Positions 26,311-37,169 of a stretch of DNA of 64,000 bases are shown piece by piece. The stretch's first letter is position 1, and every line of letters begins with the position of its first letter. The position numbers and the translations under genes are program-made. Source of the DNA: Hyphomicrobiales bacterium (GTDB taxonomy: Bacteria > Pseudomonadota > Alphaproteobacteria > Rhizobiales > JAJFHR01). The notes beneath the pieces were generated by a model, which did not search any database, was not told where the DNA came from, and saw only the letters and a list, made by a program, of their open reading frames with translations. The stretch covers positions 1 through 64,000 of the forward strand of contig JAJFHS010000029.1 of assembly GCA_021775475.1 (NCBI GenBank), in the 5' to 3' direction.

Positions 26311-26352
26311 TTGATACAGATCAAAACACTGCAACTCAAGTCAGGCTAGTGT
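26311..26352 (+). promoter_or_regulatory. FNR-type box and promoter upstream of the UbiH-family gene
   Basis: TTGATACAGATCAA at 26311-26324 is a perfect match to the FNR/FixK/Anr consensus TTGAT-N4-ATCAA. A weak -10 element, TAGTGT at 26347-26352, lies where a class II site centred at -41.5 would put it, giving a start near 26359 and a leader of about 15 bases. The gene is therefore predicted to be induced at low oxygen by an FNR-family regulator, none of which is in this window. Confidence 0.75.
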
Positions 26353-26373
26353 CGAGCCAACAAGGTTTGATAT

Positions 26374-27576
26374 ATGACTTCTGTTACGAACAATCACTAC
26401 GACATAGTCATTGCGGGTGCTGGACCGGCGGGCTTGAGTTTCGCACGTGCCCTGGCCACATCCGGCCTCGACATTGCTGTAATAGAAAAATCACCGGAAC
26501 ACATATTAGCCAATCCACCGCAAGACGGTCGTGATATTGCCTTAACGCATTCTTCCGAGACAATTATGAAGGATCTGGATATTTGGGCACAGATACCAAA
26601 ATCCAGTATTGGCATCATCAGACACGCGCAGGTGCTGAACGGTAATTCTCCATATAGCCTGCATTTTGACCATCAGGATACGGATAAGGATTACCTTGGC
26701 CACATCATTGCCAATGACGTCATCCGTAAAGCTGCTTATGATGCGTTGAGCGATTTTGACAATGTCGATATCATCTGTGAAACCGAAGTCACATCGGTTG
26801 ATACCCGCGCAAGCGCTGCAAGTGTCACACTATCAGATGACCGGGTGCTGCACTGTTCGCTGGTGATTGCCGCCGACAGCCGGTTTTCCACCACGCGCAG
26901 AAAAATGGGAATTGCCGCATCCATGCTAGATTTTGGCCGGGTGGTCATCGTTTGCCAGATGCACCATGAACTCCCTCATAATGATACGGCTTATGAATGC
27001 TTTCACTACGACAAAACCCTGGCGGTTCTGCCGTTGCCCGGAAATAATTCGTCCATCGTTTTAACGCTTTCGGCAGAACACTCTCAAGATGTTTTGAAAA
27101 TGGACGCGGAAACTTTCAACCAGGATATAGCCCACCGGTTTGACCATCGTTTGGGGGCCATGAAACTAACCTCCGAGCGCCATCCCTACCCGCTGGTTGC
27201 GGTTTACGCCAAACAGTTTGTAACCACGCGTTTTGCTCTGATTGGCGATGCAGCTGTTGGCATGCACCCGGTAACAGCGCACGGTTTTAACCTGGGACTG
27301 AGTGGGGCAAATACGCTGGCACAAGAGGTAAGATGTGCGCTCACCCATGGAGAAGATATTGCTTCTGCCAGCGTTCTGGAAACTTACCAGTCAAAACACC
27401 AGCGCCTCTCGCGGCCTTTGTATGTGGGAACCAATGCTCTCGTCCGCCTCTACACCAACGATCACCTGCCAGCGCGAATTTTACGTCAAGCCATGCTTCA
27501 TCTGGGCAACGCCCTACCGCCGGTAAAACGCGTGATCATGGATCAATTGACCAAAATCGAAACCTCATCCACCTGA
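26374..27576 (+). CDS. ubiM: UbiH/UbiF/COQ6-family FAD monooxygenase (probable ubiquinone hydroxylase, UbiM-like)
   Basis: Flavoprotein hydroxylase of ubiquinone biosynthesis, 400 residues. The dinucleotide-binding motif is IVIAGAGPAGLSFARAL near residue 12, the second FAD motif is FALIGDAAVGMHPVTAHGFNLGL near residue 288, and DGRDIALTHSS is typical of this family. The closest match I can recall is UbiM, the alphaproteobacterial C5 hydroxylase, but UbiH or UbiF-like activity cannot be excluded. It stands alone behind a perfect FNR box. Oxygen-dependent hydroxylation under an oxygen-sensing regulator would fit adjustment of quinone synthesis to microaerobic conditions. Confidence 0.78.
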   Translation: MTSVTNNHYDIVIAGAGPAGLSFARALATSGLDIAVIEKSPEHILANPPQDGRDIALTHSSETIMKDLDIWAQIPKSSIGIIRHAQVLNGNSPYSLHFDHQDTDKDYLGHIIANDVIRKAAYDALSDFDNVDIICETEVTSVDTRASAASVTLSDDRVLHCSLVIAADSRFSTTRRKMGIAASMLDFGRVVIVCQMHHELPHNDTAYECFHYDKTLAVLPLPGNNSSIVLTLSAEHSQDVLKMDAETFNQDIAHRFDHRLGAMKLTSERHPYPLVAVYAKQFVTTRFALIGDAAVGMHPVTAHGFNLGLSGANTLAQEVRCALTHGEDIASASVLETYQSKHQRLSRPLYVGTNALVRLYTNDHLPARILRQAMLHLGNALPPVKRVIMDQLTKIETSST

Positions 27577-27761
27577 CCATGAGCGATGCGAAAACGATGC
27601 ATCATCCTCCTGAAATCAAATAATCGCAGGTAACATCACTAATTCCTGTGTTCATTGACGAGTTTGATATTTACCCCGGGTGTATGCATAGTGCATGATC
27701 GCCATGCGGCATCTATGGCCCTGTCGGCAACTTTCAAATCAACATTCAGGATTGGTTTTTC

Positions 27762-29126
27762 ATGGACACAATTGGCTTATTGGCAACAGAACTTGGCGCA
27801 GGCCGGATAACGAGTACAGCGCTGGTTCAAAATTCATTTGAACGCATTAAAGACCCTGACGGTGAAGGCGCGCGAATTTTCATTAAACTGCATGAACAGA
27901 CCGCCCTCAAACAGGCATCAAAGGTTGATACACAGCGCAAAAGCGGCAAAACCCTTTCTCCTCTTGCCGGCATTCCCTTTTCAGCCAAGGATCTGTTCGA
28001 TATTGCCGGTGAGGTTACCACTGCGGGCTCGAAAGTTTTGGCTGATGCACCCGTTGCCAGTAAAACAGCATTGGTGATCAGTCGGCTTGAAGACGCCGGT
28101 ATGATCAATGTTGGTCGCGCCAATATGACCGAGTTTGCCTATTCGGGCCTCGGGCTCAATCCGCATTATGGCACACCCAAATCAATCTATGACAGAGCCA
28201 CAGGCCGCTGCCCGGGCGGATCATCATCCGGTAGTGCTGTTTCAGTTGCCGATGGTATTGTATCGGCAACGGTGGGCACGGATACCGGTGGCTCGTGCCG
28301 CACACCGGCGGCGTTCAACAGTATTGTAGGTTTCAAGCCCAGCTGTGGTCGCATGCCATCTGACGGTGTCTATCCGCTGTCGGTCAATTTCGATGCCCCG
28401 GGTCCTTTCGGCAACAGCGTTGCCTGCTGCCATATTCTTGATCAGATTATGGCGGGCATGAATGTTACAGCGGCCCTTCCCAACCTTGTTTGCGCGCAAC
28501 CACAAGCAATCACGCTAACAGTGCCGCAATCAATTGTTCTTGAAGCCCTCGACCCTGAAGTTGCTTCAGCTTTTGCAACGTCACTTACGACCCTGTCAAA
28601 TGCCGGGGTACGTATCATCGAAGCCCCTGCCCCGTTGTTTGACCGTATTATCGAGCGCAATGCCATCGCCGGGATTGCGCAATATGATGCTTATCAGCTG
28701 CATAAGGATTTACTGGCTGAGCGCGGCGATGAATATGATGAATTCGTGCGCTGGCGTATATCTTCCAGCCACAACATTACCGAAGAAATGGTGCAGGAAA
28801 GCTGGCGCTTACGCCGTGAGCTTATAGCAGAAGCATCCGCGATGATTTCGGGAACCCTGCACGCCTTTGCCTTTCCCACTGTTGCCATTATCCCGCCAAA
28901 AATTGCTGACGTGCAGGAAATGGAGGCATTCAAAGCCACCAACTTCCACGCCTTGCGCAATACCTCAACCCTCAACTTCCTCGACGGCTGTTCTATTTCC
29001 CTGCCCTCAACCGCGTCCGGTGAAGCCCCTGTTGGCTTTATGCTGTCAATGATGCATGGTCGCGACCCCGATCTGTTTTCGATCGCCGCCGGAGTTGAAA
29101 CCATTTTGCAATCCCAGATGAAGTAA
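27762..29126 (+). CDS. Amidase signature family enzyme
   Basis: Ser-cisSer-Lys amidase of 454 residues. The catalytic Lys is in PFSAKDLFDIAG near residue 77, the cis-Ser in GGSSSGSAVSVADG and the nucleophile in GTDTGGSCRTPAAF, where GGSCR replaces the more usual GGSIR. The substrate is not predictable; relatives include aryl-acyl amidases, allophanate hydrolase and GatA. A true GatA is unlikely because no gatB or gatC is nearby. It is separated by seven bases from the isocitrate-lyase-superfamily gene and therefore probably cotranscribed. The preceding 185-base gap contains several TGCAT-type palindromic hexamers but no clear promoter. Confidence 0.9.
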   Translation: MDTIGLLATELGAGRITSTALVQNSFERIKDPDGEGARIFIKLHEQTALKQASKVDTQRKSGKTLSPLAGIPFSAKDLFDIAGEVTTAGSKVLADAPVASKTALVISRLEDAGMINVGRANMTEFAYSGLGLNPHYGTPKSIYDRATGRCPGGSSSGSAVSVADGIVSATVGTDTGGSCRTPAAFNSIVGFKPSCGRMPSDGVYPLSVNFDAPGPFGNSVACCHILDQIMAGMNVTAALPNLVCAQPQAITLTVPQSIVLEALDPEVASAFATSLTTLSNAGVRIIEAPAPLFDRIIERNAIAGIAQYDAYQLHKDLLAERGDEYDEFVRWRISSSHNITEEMVQESWRLRRELIAEASAMISGTLHAFAFPTVAIIPPKIADVQEMEAFKATNFHALRNTSTLNFLDGCSISLPSTASGEAPVGFMLSMMHGRDPDLFSIAAGVETILQSQMK

Positions 29127-29133
29127 TAGAAGA

Positions 29134-30003
29134 ATGACCACACAACCAGATAAATTGCGCGCACTTTTGGCCAAAGACACCTGCTACACCATGCCGTGTT
29201 GTTATGATGGCTTGAGTGCCAAAATGATTGAACAGGCTGATTTTCCCTTAACGTTTATGAGCGGATTTGCTGTCTCTGCCGCCCGACTGGGCCTGCCCGA
29301 TACCGGATTGATCTCCTATGGCGAAATGCTGGATCAGGCGCGCAACATTTGCGCTGCCGTTGCCATACCCGTCATTGGTGATGGCGATACCGGATACGGC
29401 AATGCGCTCAATATCAAGCGCACCATCTCAGGCTATGCGCGCGCTGGCATGGCGGCGATCATGATTGAAGATCAACTGGCACCCAAACGCTGCGGCCACA
29501 CCAAGGGCAAGGCTGTGGTGGCTCGCGAAGAAGCCTATGACCGCATCAAGGCTGCTGTTGACGCGCGCAATGAAGGTGATGACATTTTGATCCTCGCCCG
29601 CACCGATGCCCGCGCCGCTCTGGGCTTAAACGAAGCCATAAGCCGTGCGCAAAAATTTTCGGAACTGGGCGCGGATATTTTGTTTGTGGAGGCCCCGGTT
29701 GATGAAGATGAAATGGCGACAATCTGCCGCGAGGTTCCCGGCATTCATATGGCCAACATGGTGGAAGGTGGCACAACTCCCCTGCTCAGTCCTGACAGAT
29801 TACACCAGCTTGGTTTCAGAATTGCGGCCTACCCTCTAACGGTGATGAGCGCGGCGATGAACAACATGCGCCACGCCCTTGATGATCTGAAACGCGGTGT
29901 TCACCCGCAAGAACGCCTGATGTCATTTGATGATTTGCGCGACATTGTCGGCTTTAATGATTACTACGATGAAGAAAGCCGCTATGCCAATCCTAGATCC
30001 GAT
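29134..30003 (+). CDS. Isocitrate lyase / PEP mutase superfamily enzyme
   Basis: Mg-dependent C-C bond lyase of 290 residues. Metal-binding and catalytic signatures are GDGDTGYGN near residue 85 and EDQLAPKRCGHTKGK near residue 112, the latter with the KRCGH active-site cysteine typical of lyases (isocitrate, methylisocitrate, dimethylmalate) and oxaloacetate decarboxylases, rather than PEP mutases. The exact substrate is open. It follows the amidase gene by seven bases, and a ThDP enzyme gene follows after about 95 bases. Confidence 0.87.
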
Positions 30004-30041
30004 TGAGTTGAATTAAACCTGATTGAATTGATTTCTCATAT

Positions 30042-30065
30042 AATTATCTTAACACGTTGATAATT
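30042..30065. promoter_or_regulatory. Short inverted repeat before the ThDP enzyme gene
   Basis: AATTATC at 30042-30048 and GATAATT at 30059-30065 form a 7-base inverted repeat with a 10-base spacer, 36 bases upstream of the next start codon. It may be an operator or an mRNA hairpin; the AT-rich setting makes chance occurrence possible. Confidence 0.3.
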
Positions 30066-30100
30066 CTCTGATTATCATTGCTTGAATACAAGGATAGAAA

Positions 30101-31759
30101 ATGCGTCACGGCGGACAAATTCTGATTGATCAACTGGCTCTTAACGGTATCGACAAGGTTTTCTGTGTACCGGGCGAAAGTTATCTGGCAGCTCTTGACG
30201 GGCTTTATCAGTCCAATTCAATCGAGACCATTATCTGCCGTCAGGAAGGTGGGGCGGCGATGATGGCCGAAGCCTACGGCAAAATGACCAATTTGCCAGG
30301 CATATGTTTTTGCACCCGTGGTCCTGGGGCCACAAATGCTTCTGCCGGGGTTCATGTGGCAATGCAGGATTCAACGCCGATGATCCTGTTTATCGGACAA
30401 GTCGCTGGCTCGATGGCCGAGCGCGAAGCCTTTCAGGAAATTGATTTTCGCCGCATGTATGGCGATATGGCCAAATGGATTGGCCAGATTGACCGGATAG
30501 AACGCATTCCCGAATATGTCAGCCACGCTTTTCACACCGCCATGACCGGCAGACCCGGGCCGGTGGTTTTAGCTTTGCCGGAAGATATGTTGAGTTCTCA
30601 CGCAAATGTGGAAGATGCCAGACCGGCACAACCGGCACAGGCAAAAATCAGCGATGAAGACTTATGCGCCCTGCAAAGCCACCTGCAACAGGCCAGCAAC
30701 CCTTTGATGGTAGTCGGTGGTCCGGCCTGGACTAGTGATGCTCAGGCGCAATTGATGGCGTTTGCCGAGCGCATCAATATACCGGTAGCCGCAGCCTTCC
30801 GCTATCAGGATTATATGGATAATCGCCATCCCATTTATGTTGGCGACGTCGGTATTGGCATTGATCCCAAACTGGCCCGGCGGGTTCGCGAAACCGACCT
30901 GTTGATCGCCTTTGGCCCCCGGCTTGGAGAAATGACCACCAGCGGTTATTCCTTGGTTGATATTCCCAACCCGAAGCAAAAGCTCATTCATATCCACCCC
31001 GGCGCTGAAGAACTGGGCCGGGTCTATCGACCGGATATGGCCATCAATGCCAGTTTGCGCTCGGTTGCCGCCAGCCTGGAGAAAATTACCGGTCTGGATT
31101 GTGAAAAATGGGCGGGTTGGACTAAAGCTGCCCGTGCTGATTATGAAACCTACTGTCAACTACTGGAAACACCAGGTGAGGTAAAGTTCGAGCAGATTGT
31201 CAGTCATGTCTCAAATTCACTGCCTGATGACGCTATCATCACCAATGGCGCGGGCAATTATGCCGGATTTGTGCGCCGTTACCATCAATATCGCAATTAC
31301 AGAACCCAATTGGCACCGACATCGGGCTCCATGGGGTATGGGATGCCGGCTGCCATCGCCGGAAAACTTGCCCGACCACAGGTTCCGGTAATCTGCTACA
31401 CTGGTGATGGCGATTTTATGATGACGTGTCAGGAGCTCGCCACCGCGGTTCAGTATAATATTCCAATCATCATCATCCTTGCCAACAATGGCACCTATGG
31501 CACCATCCGCATGCATCAGGAGCGCGAATATCCTGATCGCATTAGCGGAACCAGTCTTAACAATCCTGATTTTGCCGCCATGGCAACAAGTTTCGGCGCC
31601 CACGGTGAAACGGTTCGAGCAACCGCTGACTTTGAAGATGCTTTGGCACGAGCGATGGCGTCAGGCAAACCCGCCCTGATCAATTGCCTTATCGAAGCTG
31701 ACGCGATTACGCCGCAAACGACTTTGACGAAAATCACCGAGATTGCGAAAAAATCGACT
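30101..31759 (+). CDS. Thiamine-diphosphate-dependent enzyme, acetolactate synthase-like
   Basis: ThDP enzyme with the three-domain acetolactate synthase/benzoylformate decarboxylase architecture, 553 residues. The cofactor-activating glutamate is in CRQEGGAAMMAEAYGK near residue 50, the central Rossmann-like domain spans about 190-330, and the ThDP-binding motif GDGDFMMTCQELATAVQ continues to IIILANNGTYG near residue 460. No small regulatory subunit gene is adjacent, which argues against a biosynthetic ilvB. It may act with the preceding lyase on a common keto acid. GTATG lies upstream of the ATG at 30101 with AAGGA as ribosome site. Confidence 0.85.
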
Positions 31760-31866
31760 TAAAACATTCAAGTTTAAGATTTTTGTCGATCTTTGTTCTG
31801 TTTTAAATCCAATTTTAACGCTCAACAGTTAGTATTACGTCAAAACATCTGGCGGAGTGATTTAGG

Positions 31867-32970
31867 TTGAGTGAAATGCCCTCGAAAGAACTGGTTCACG
31901 ATGAAAATCTGGATGAGGCGATTGAGAAACTGAATTCTCTTGCACCTAACGATTTTTTGTCCCGAATAAAAACGTTGCCAACTGCGACGCTCAGCAGCCT
32001 TCACAAGCTAAAAAGCCTGTCTGTTTCTCAGGCAACGGCAATCGATAAGCTGATTAATTCATCTCCCAATAAACCCTCGCCATTGATAGCCGAAGAAGAC
32101 GGATATATACCGTTAACATCGCGCCTTAACGCCTGGTGGCATGGTGATGATGTCAAAATCTCTACCGGTCAATCAGATAATCGCACTATCGAAGTTCAAA
32201 ATGAATTGGATAAATGCCGCTGGTCTGCTGGCAGTATTTCATTGGTGCAGAAACTCTGGGGGAAAGGGTTTGCTGAACCCGGGGGTGCTGCTTTTGTAAA
32301 AAAAACCCTGTCTTTGATGAAGTTTGAATCGTCAAACACAATCCTGGATTTGTCCGCTGGCCTGGGTGGTACTGCTTGCATTCTTGCCAAAGAACATAAT
32401 CTGTGGATGGATGCTCTTGAGGCTGATGAAGCACTTGCGGCCAGCGGAATTCAGTTCGCCAGCCGCCACGGCATGTCCAAAAAAGTGCCGATAAAACATG
32501 TGGATTTTGAAACCCTGGAATTGCCAAAAGCAAAATACGACCAGATATATTCACGCGAATCCTTGTTCATGATTAAAAATAAAAAGAATGTTATCAAGCA
32601 GATCAGCAAATCTTTGAAGCCTAAAGGGCAGGTGTTGATCGTAGACTACATGCTTGGTGAGAAATGCAACCGGTCCAACGTTGATAAATGGCTTAATTCC
32701 GAGCCGGAAAGACCACACCCGTGGACGGCTGAATTGTATCATACTGCTATGGACCACTATGGAATTTCAATCTGGACGACCAATGATCTTTCTGAAGAGT
32801 ATTCCAGGCAGATCCATGAGGGCTGGTTATCAATGATCGACACTATCTCCAAGGGAGGCTTTGACCGCAAGACTATTGATAATCTGATGCGTGAAGGCGA
32901 AATCTGGCTCAATCGCTCGCGCGCGCTTGAAGCCGGAGACCTGACTGTTAAACGCATTCACGGTGTGGTT
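31867..32970 (+). CDS. Class I SAM-dependent methyltransferase
   Basis: Methyltransferase of 368 residues. An N-terminal helical region of about 130 residues, unlike known small methyltransferases, precedes a Rossmann SAM domain whose motif I is TILDLSAGLGGTACILAKE near residue 160. Motif II-like LEADEALAASG and a late GQVLIVDYMLGE strand follow. The methyl acceptor is unknown; small-molecule or lipid acceptors are common for this type. The start is probably TTG at 31867, since GGAG at 31854-31857 is nine bases away, whereas the ATG at 31876 is too distant. It stands alone, convergent with the transporter gene. Confidence 0.75.
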
Positions 32971-32975
32971 TAGAG

Positions 32976-33902
32976 CTACAACAAAAACACCAGCACACCG
33001 CCAACAATCGTAACAATGCCAACAAGTTCCATTAGACTTACCTTTTCACGGAAATAGATCGTGGCGATGGCGATGGTGAAGACTGTCTCTATCTGTCCCA
33101 CAGCTTTGACGTAGGACGCGTTTACCAGGGTCATCGACGTGTACCAGGCAATTGACCCAAGCGCACTGGTGAGACCGATAAACAGACACAAGCGCCATTG
33201 GGGAAACATCTGTAGCAGACCCTTGGGCTCGCGCCATAAAAGCCACCCCCCCAAAATCACTACCTGCATCGAGGTTGCGACAACCACGGACCAACCGGCG
33301 CGATAAAGAAAATTGCCATATTCGAGTGACAGACTTGATTGGCGTACAAACAGATACGATAGCGCAAAGAAAAAGCCCGAGGCCAATCCAACACGCGTTG
33401 ATTTTGAGTTTAAAGCAGCAGCAAGACCTCCGCTTTGCGTTCCAACCAGCCCCTGCACCCCTACCCGGGAAATTGTCAAAATGATGACACCGGTGAGCGT
33501 CAAAACTATAGCTATCCAGCCGTAAAGGCTGATTGATTCTGAAAAAAACAATGAACCGATAACGGCCGTCATCATCACATCGGTCTTGGTAAGCGTGGTG
33601 CCGACGGTGAAGTTTCTCAAACCAAACAGGTAGATCAAAAGCCAGGTTGCAACCAGTTGCGATAAGGCCAGGGCCAGAGTGTTGGCCAGAAAAACACCAG
33701 AAAACACCGGTATCGGCAAGGGCTCGGGCCCGCGCGTCATCACCCACAATAAAAACAATAGCAAAATCGGCAACCCGAACAGCGAGCGCACATAGGTCGT
33801 CACCATAATCGACAGCTTCTGATTAAGGTCTTTTTGCGCCGCGGTCCTGACAGCCTGCATCAAGGCGCCAGCAATGGCGATGGGTATCCAGATAATTTCC
33901 AT
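32976..33902 (-). CDS. EamA/DMT-family membrane transporter
   Basis: Inner-membrane protein of 308 residues with ten predicted transmembrane helices in two EamA repeats, the classical drug/metabolite transporter layout. Helical segments include SLFGLPILLLFLLWVM, GWIAIVLTLTGVIILTI and the closing LVGIVTIVGGVLVFLL. Substrate unknown; relatives export amino acids, nucleotides or metabolites. It is divergent from the hydroxyacid dehydrogenase gene, with a shared 110-base promoter region, and ends three bases from the convergent methyltransferase stop. Confidence 0.87.
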   Translation of the reverse strand: MEIIWIPIAIAGALMQAVRTAAQKDLNQKLSIMVTTYVRSLFGLPILLLFLLWVMTRGPEPLPIPVFSGVFLANTLALALSQLVATWLLIYLFGLRNFTVGTTLTKTDVMMTAVIGSLFFSESISLYGWIAIVLTLTGVIILTISRVGVQGLVGTQSGGLAAALNSKSTRVGLASGFFFALSYLFVRQSSLSLEYGNFLYRAGWSVVVATSMQVVILGGWLLWREPKGLLQMFPQWRLCLFIGLTSALGSIAWYTSMTLVNASYVKAVGQIETVFTIAIATIYFREKVSLMELVGIVTIVGGVLVFLL

Positions 33903-34011
33903 TAAGGCTGAGACTTACGATTGATGACGGGTTGCTTTAGAGTTTTTGCATTCTGACTTGCAAGAGTATAGTTCTATGATCTGGTGATGGAAACAAAAAG
34001 GTCTGGTATTT

Positions 34012-34986
34012 ATGAAAATTTCGATCCTTGATGACTACCACGATACGCTGTCGAGCCTGCCGTGCTTTGCCAAACTAAAAGGTCATGAGGTTTCCATCTG
34101 GACAGATCATGTGCAGGAAACCGAAGCGCTTGCCAAAAGGTTGGAGAACACGGAAGTTCTGGTACTTATTCGGGAGCGCACGCAAATTCTTAACCCCTTG
34201 CTGCAGCAATTACCCAAACTCAAAATGATCTCCCAGCGCAGTGTCTACCCCCATATTGATGTGGAGGCCTGTACCCGTAATGGGGTTCTTCTGTGTTCGG
34301 GTCAGCATGAAGGAACACCGTCTTATGCCGCAGCTGAGCTCACCTGGGGGCTGGTACTGGCGGCGGCGCGCCACATTCCCCAACAAATGGCCTCGCTAAA
34401 AAACGGCACCTGGCAGACCGGCGTCGGGCAATCGTTGCGTGGCAAAACGCTGGGTATTTACGGTTATGGCCGCATCGCCCGTGTTATTGTTGATTATGGC
34501 AAAGCCTTTGGCATGAATATCCTGGTGTGGGCGAGCGAAGCATCGCGCGCCCACGCCCGTGATGATGGCCTCAAGGTTGCCACAAGCAAGCAAAGCTTTT
34601 TTGCTGACTGCGACATTCTCAGCCTGCATATGCGCCTGAAAGATGCCACCCGCGGTATTGTCGGTGCCTGTGACCTTGCCGTCATGAAACCTTCGGCCAT
34701 TTTGATTAATACGTCGCGCGCCGGGTTGATTGAAAAAGACGCCTTGTTAAACGCGCTTAAAGCCGGTCGGCCCGGCATGGCGGCAATCGATGTATTTGAC
34801 GAAGAACCGGTAACAGTTGCAGATGACCCGCTGGTGTCGCTCGACAACCTCATCGCCACCCCGCACATCGGCTATGTGACGCATGAAGAATACGAAATAC
34901 AATTCAGCGACATCTTCGATCAGATTGTAGCTTATGCCGCAGGATCACCAATAAATATCATAAATCCTCAAGTGCTGAAGAAGAGC
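34012..34986 (+). CDS. D-2-hydroxyacid dehydrogenase family protein
   Basis: NAD(P)-dependent D-isomer-specific 2-hydroxyacid dehydrogenase of 325 residues. The Rossmann motif [16 protein letters not shown] is near residue 150. The catalytic Arg is in [13 protein letters not shown], Glu in DVFDEEPV and His in [13 protein letters not shown]. This set is complete, so an active enzyme is expected; the substrate (glycerate, glyoxylate, phosphoglycerate or other) is not identified. The gene overlaps the convergent cystathionine-lyase-type gene by its last bases. Confidence 0.9.
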
Positions 34987-36134
34987 TAAACTGCTTCCAG
35001 CGCCTGCTCCATATCGGCGATCAAATCTTCAACAGCTTCGATGCCAATCGACAGGCGCAGCAGGTTTTTGGGCACGATACTGTCGGGCCCCTCCACGGTT
35101 GCACGGTGCTCAATCAGGCTTTCAACACCGCCAAGCGAGGTTGCGGGTATAAACAGCCTGGTCGTGGTGGCAATTTTTTTGGCATGTTCTGCCCCGCCTT
35201 TGACCAAGAGTGACATCATGCCGCTAAAACCGTTTGTCATCTGGCGTTTGGCGACATCATGGCCGGGGTGACTTTCCAGTCCAGGGTACAAAACCGCATC
35301 TATTTTCGGGTGATGTTCAAAGTGCCGGGCAAACATCATTGCGGTGTTACTGGCGTGCTCATGGCGCACAAATAAGGTGCGCATGCCCCGAAGCAGGAGC
35401 CAGGCTTCGAATGAACCTAAAATACCACCACAGAGATGGCGAACCTCACCGATTTCCTCCCAGCGCCCATCACATTCGCGCGTTACCAGCGCGCCGGCGA
35501 GAACATCACTGTGGCCATTGAGATATTTGGTGGCAGAGTGAAAAACAATATCTGCGCCAAGCAGCAGGGGTTGCGTCGTCACTGGAGTTGCCACCGTGTT
35601 GTCAACGCACAGACACGCCCCCGCCGCATGGGCTATGTCGGCTGCGGCGGCAATATCGCAGATATCCCAGGTCGGATTGGCCGGGTTTTCAATCCAGACG
35701 ATTTCGGTTTTGCCCGGTTGTATCGCATTTTTTATAGCGCTGAGATCAGATTGATCGACAAGACTTAAACCTATATTTCGCCGCTTTGCGATGCGGCGCA
35801 ACCAGCTCTGCCCACCATGATACATGATTTTGGGGGCAACAATATGAGCACCGCTGTTGAGGGTTTCGAACACAGCGGCAAACGCTGCCATGCCGGAAGA
35901 AAACAATCTGGCACCGGCACCTTGTTCCAGTTGTTGCAACAGTTTTTCCGCCTGGACATAAGTTGGGTTTTGATCGCGTCCGTAACTGAAATCACCGGGA
36001 AGCTCGTAGGCCGCGTTGCGGGCAAAGGTGGTTGACGTTTGCACCGGCGGGACAATGGCACCAGTGAACGTATCCATATAGTGACCAGCAGAAGCTACAA
36101 ACGATTTTGGTGATATTTCATCTTCGTTGGACAT
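34986..36134 (-). CDS. Cys/Met metabolism PLP-dependent enzyme (cystathionine gamma-synthase family)
   Basis: PLP enzyme of the transsulfuration family, 382 residues. The PLP lysine is in [16 protein letters not shown] near residue 203, and [15 protein letters not shown] and FSSGMAAF are standard family blocks. Members include cystathionine beta- and gamma-lyases, gamma-synthases and methionine gamma-lyase; the sequence does not decide among them. I chose the ATG at 36134 because AAAGGTG is six bases upstream; the longer open frame from 36194 adds 20 unusual residues. It is divergent from the nitronate monooxygenase-like gene. Confidence 0.88.
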   Translation of the reverse strand: MSNEDEISPKSFVASAGHYMDTFTGAIVPPVQTSTTFARNAAYELPGDFSYGRDQNPTYVQAEKLLQQLEQGAGARLFSSGMAAFAAVFETLNSGAHIVAPKIMYHGGQSWLRRIAKRRNIGLSLVDQSDLSAIKNAIQPGKTEIVWIENPANPTWDICDIAAAADIAHAAGACLCVDNTVATPVTTQPLLLGADIVFHSATKYLNGHSDVLAGALVTRECDGRWEEIGEVRHLCGGILGSFEAWLLLRGMRTLFVRHEHASNTAMMFARHFEHHPKIDAVLYPGLESHPGHDVAKRQMTNGFSGMMSLLVKGGAEHAKKIATTTRLFIPATSLGGVESLIEHRATVEGPDSIVPKNLLRLSIGIEAVEDLIADMEQALEAV

Positions 36135-36209
36135 GACACACCTTTGTTTTTTTGCGAATGTACCATCAACATCATTATTCGACTTTTTTGACAATGGGAA
36201 ATTTCCACC

Positions 36210-37169
36210 ATGACATTAAAAACCAGACTTACAGAACTCCTGGATATAAAACACCCCATAATTCAGGCACCGATGGCATTTGTATCTGGTGGCGCTCTGG
36301 CCAGCGCCACCTCCAACGCCGGCGGACTGGGGCTAATTGGCGGTGGTTACGGTGATCAGGAGTGGCTGGAACAGGAGTTAAACCGCAGCCATAATGCTGA
36401 TATCGGCTGCGGCTTTATCACCTGGAGCCTTGTTGAACAACCGCATCTACTCGATGTTGCTCTTGATGCCAAACCAAAGGCGGTGATGTTGTCATTTGGC
36501 GATGAAAAGCCTTTTATTGAGTCGATAAAAAGCGCAGGCGCCATTGTGATCTGTCAGGTGCAAACGCTTGTTCAGGCCTTGGCGGCACACGACAATGGTG
36601 CTGATGTTATCGTAGCCCAAGGTAGCGAAGCCGGTGGCCATGCAGCCATTCGGGGAACAATTTCCCTGGTGCGTGAAGTGGTTGACAGAATTGACACTGT
36701 TCCAGTGGTTGCCGCTGGTGGCATTGCCGACGGGCGCGGACTTGCTGCCGCCTTGATGCTCGGCGCTGCCGGCGTGTTAATGGGGACGCGGTTTTGTGCC
36801 ACACAGGAAAGCCTGATGCCGGAACAGGCAAAAGAGCGCGCGCTTGAGGCAACCGGTGATACGACATTGCAGTCCAGCGTGGTTGACATGTTGCGCGACA
36901 AAAACTGGCCCGGTCCCTATAAGCTCAGGACGCTGCAAAATGACACGCTGGTGCAATGGCACGGGCGCGAGCAGCAACTGGCTCAGGATATCGATGAACA
37001 ACGTGAAGCCTACGAGGCAGCCACTGTGGCGCGCGATTATGATCATGCTGCAGTTATCGTCGGCGAGGCGACGGGTATGCTCAAGGACATCCCCACAGCC
37101 GGTGAGGTGATTGAGGAAATCATCGTCGAGGCAGAATCCTGCCTGGCCAACCCACCGGGATGCCTGTGA
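36210..37169 (+). CDS. NAD(P)H-dependent flavin oxidoreductase, nitronate monooxygenase family
   Basis: FMN-binding TIM-barrel protein of 319 residues in the 2-nitropropane dioxygenase family. Typical blocks are HPIIQAPMAFVSGG at the N-terminus, VIVAQGSEAGGHAAI near residue 135 (with the family's active-site-region histidine), and VVAAGGIADGRGLAAALMLGAAGVLMGTRF near residue 170-200. Family members oxidise nitronates or act as enoyl reductases; function is not settled. The next open frame, a damaged acetyltransferase gene, overlaps its end by ten bases. Confidence 0.88.
   Translation: MTLKTRLTELLDIKHPIIQAPMAFVSGGALASATSNAGGLGLIGGGYGDQEWLEQELNRSHNADIGCGFITWSLVEQPHLLDVALDAKPKAVMLSFGDEKPFIESIKSAGAIVICQVQTLVQALAAHDNGADVIVAQGSEAGGHAAIRGTISLVREVVDRIDTVPVVAAGGIADGRGLAAALMLGAAGVLMGTRFCATQESLMPEQAKERALEATGDTTLQSSVVDMLRDKNWPGPYKLRTLQNDTLVQWHGREQQLAQDIDEQREAYEAATVARDYDHAAVIVGEATGMLKDIPTAGEVIEEIIVEAESCLANPPGCL

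Noticed and set aside
30662-31159. 165-codon minus-strand open frame inside the ThDP enzyme gene
   Set aside because: Antisense of a clear acetolactate synthase-like coding sequence, without start context or recognisable domain.
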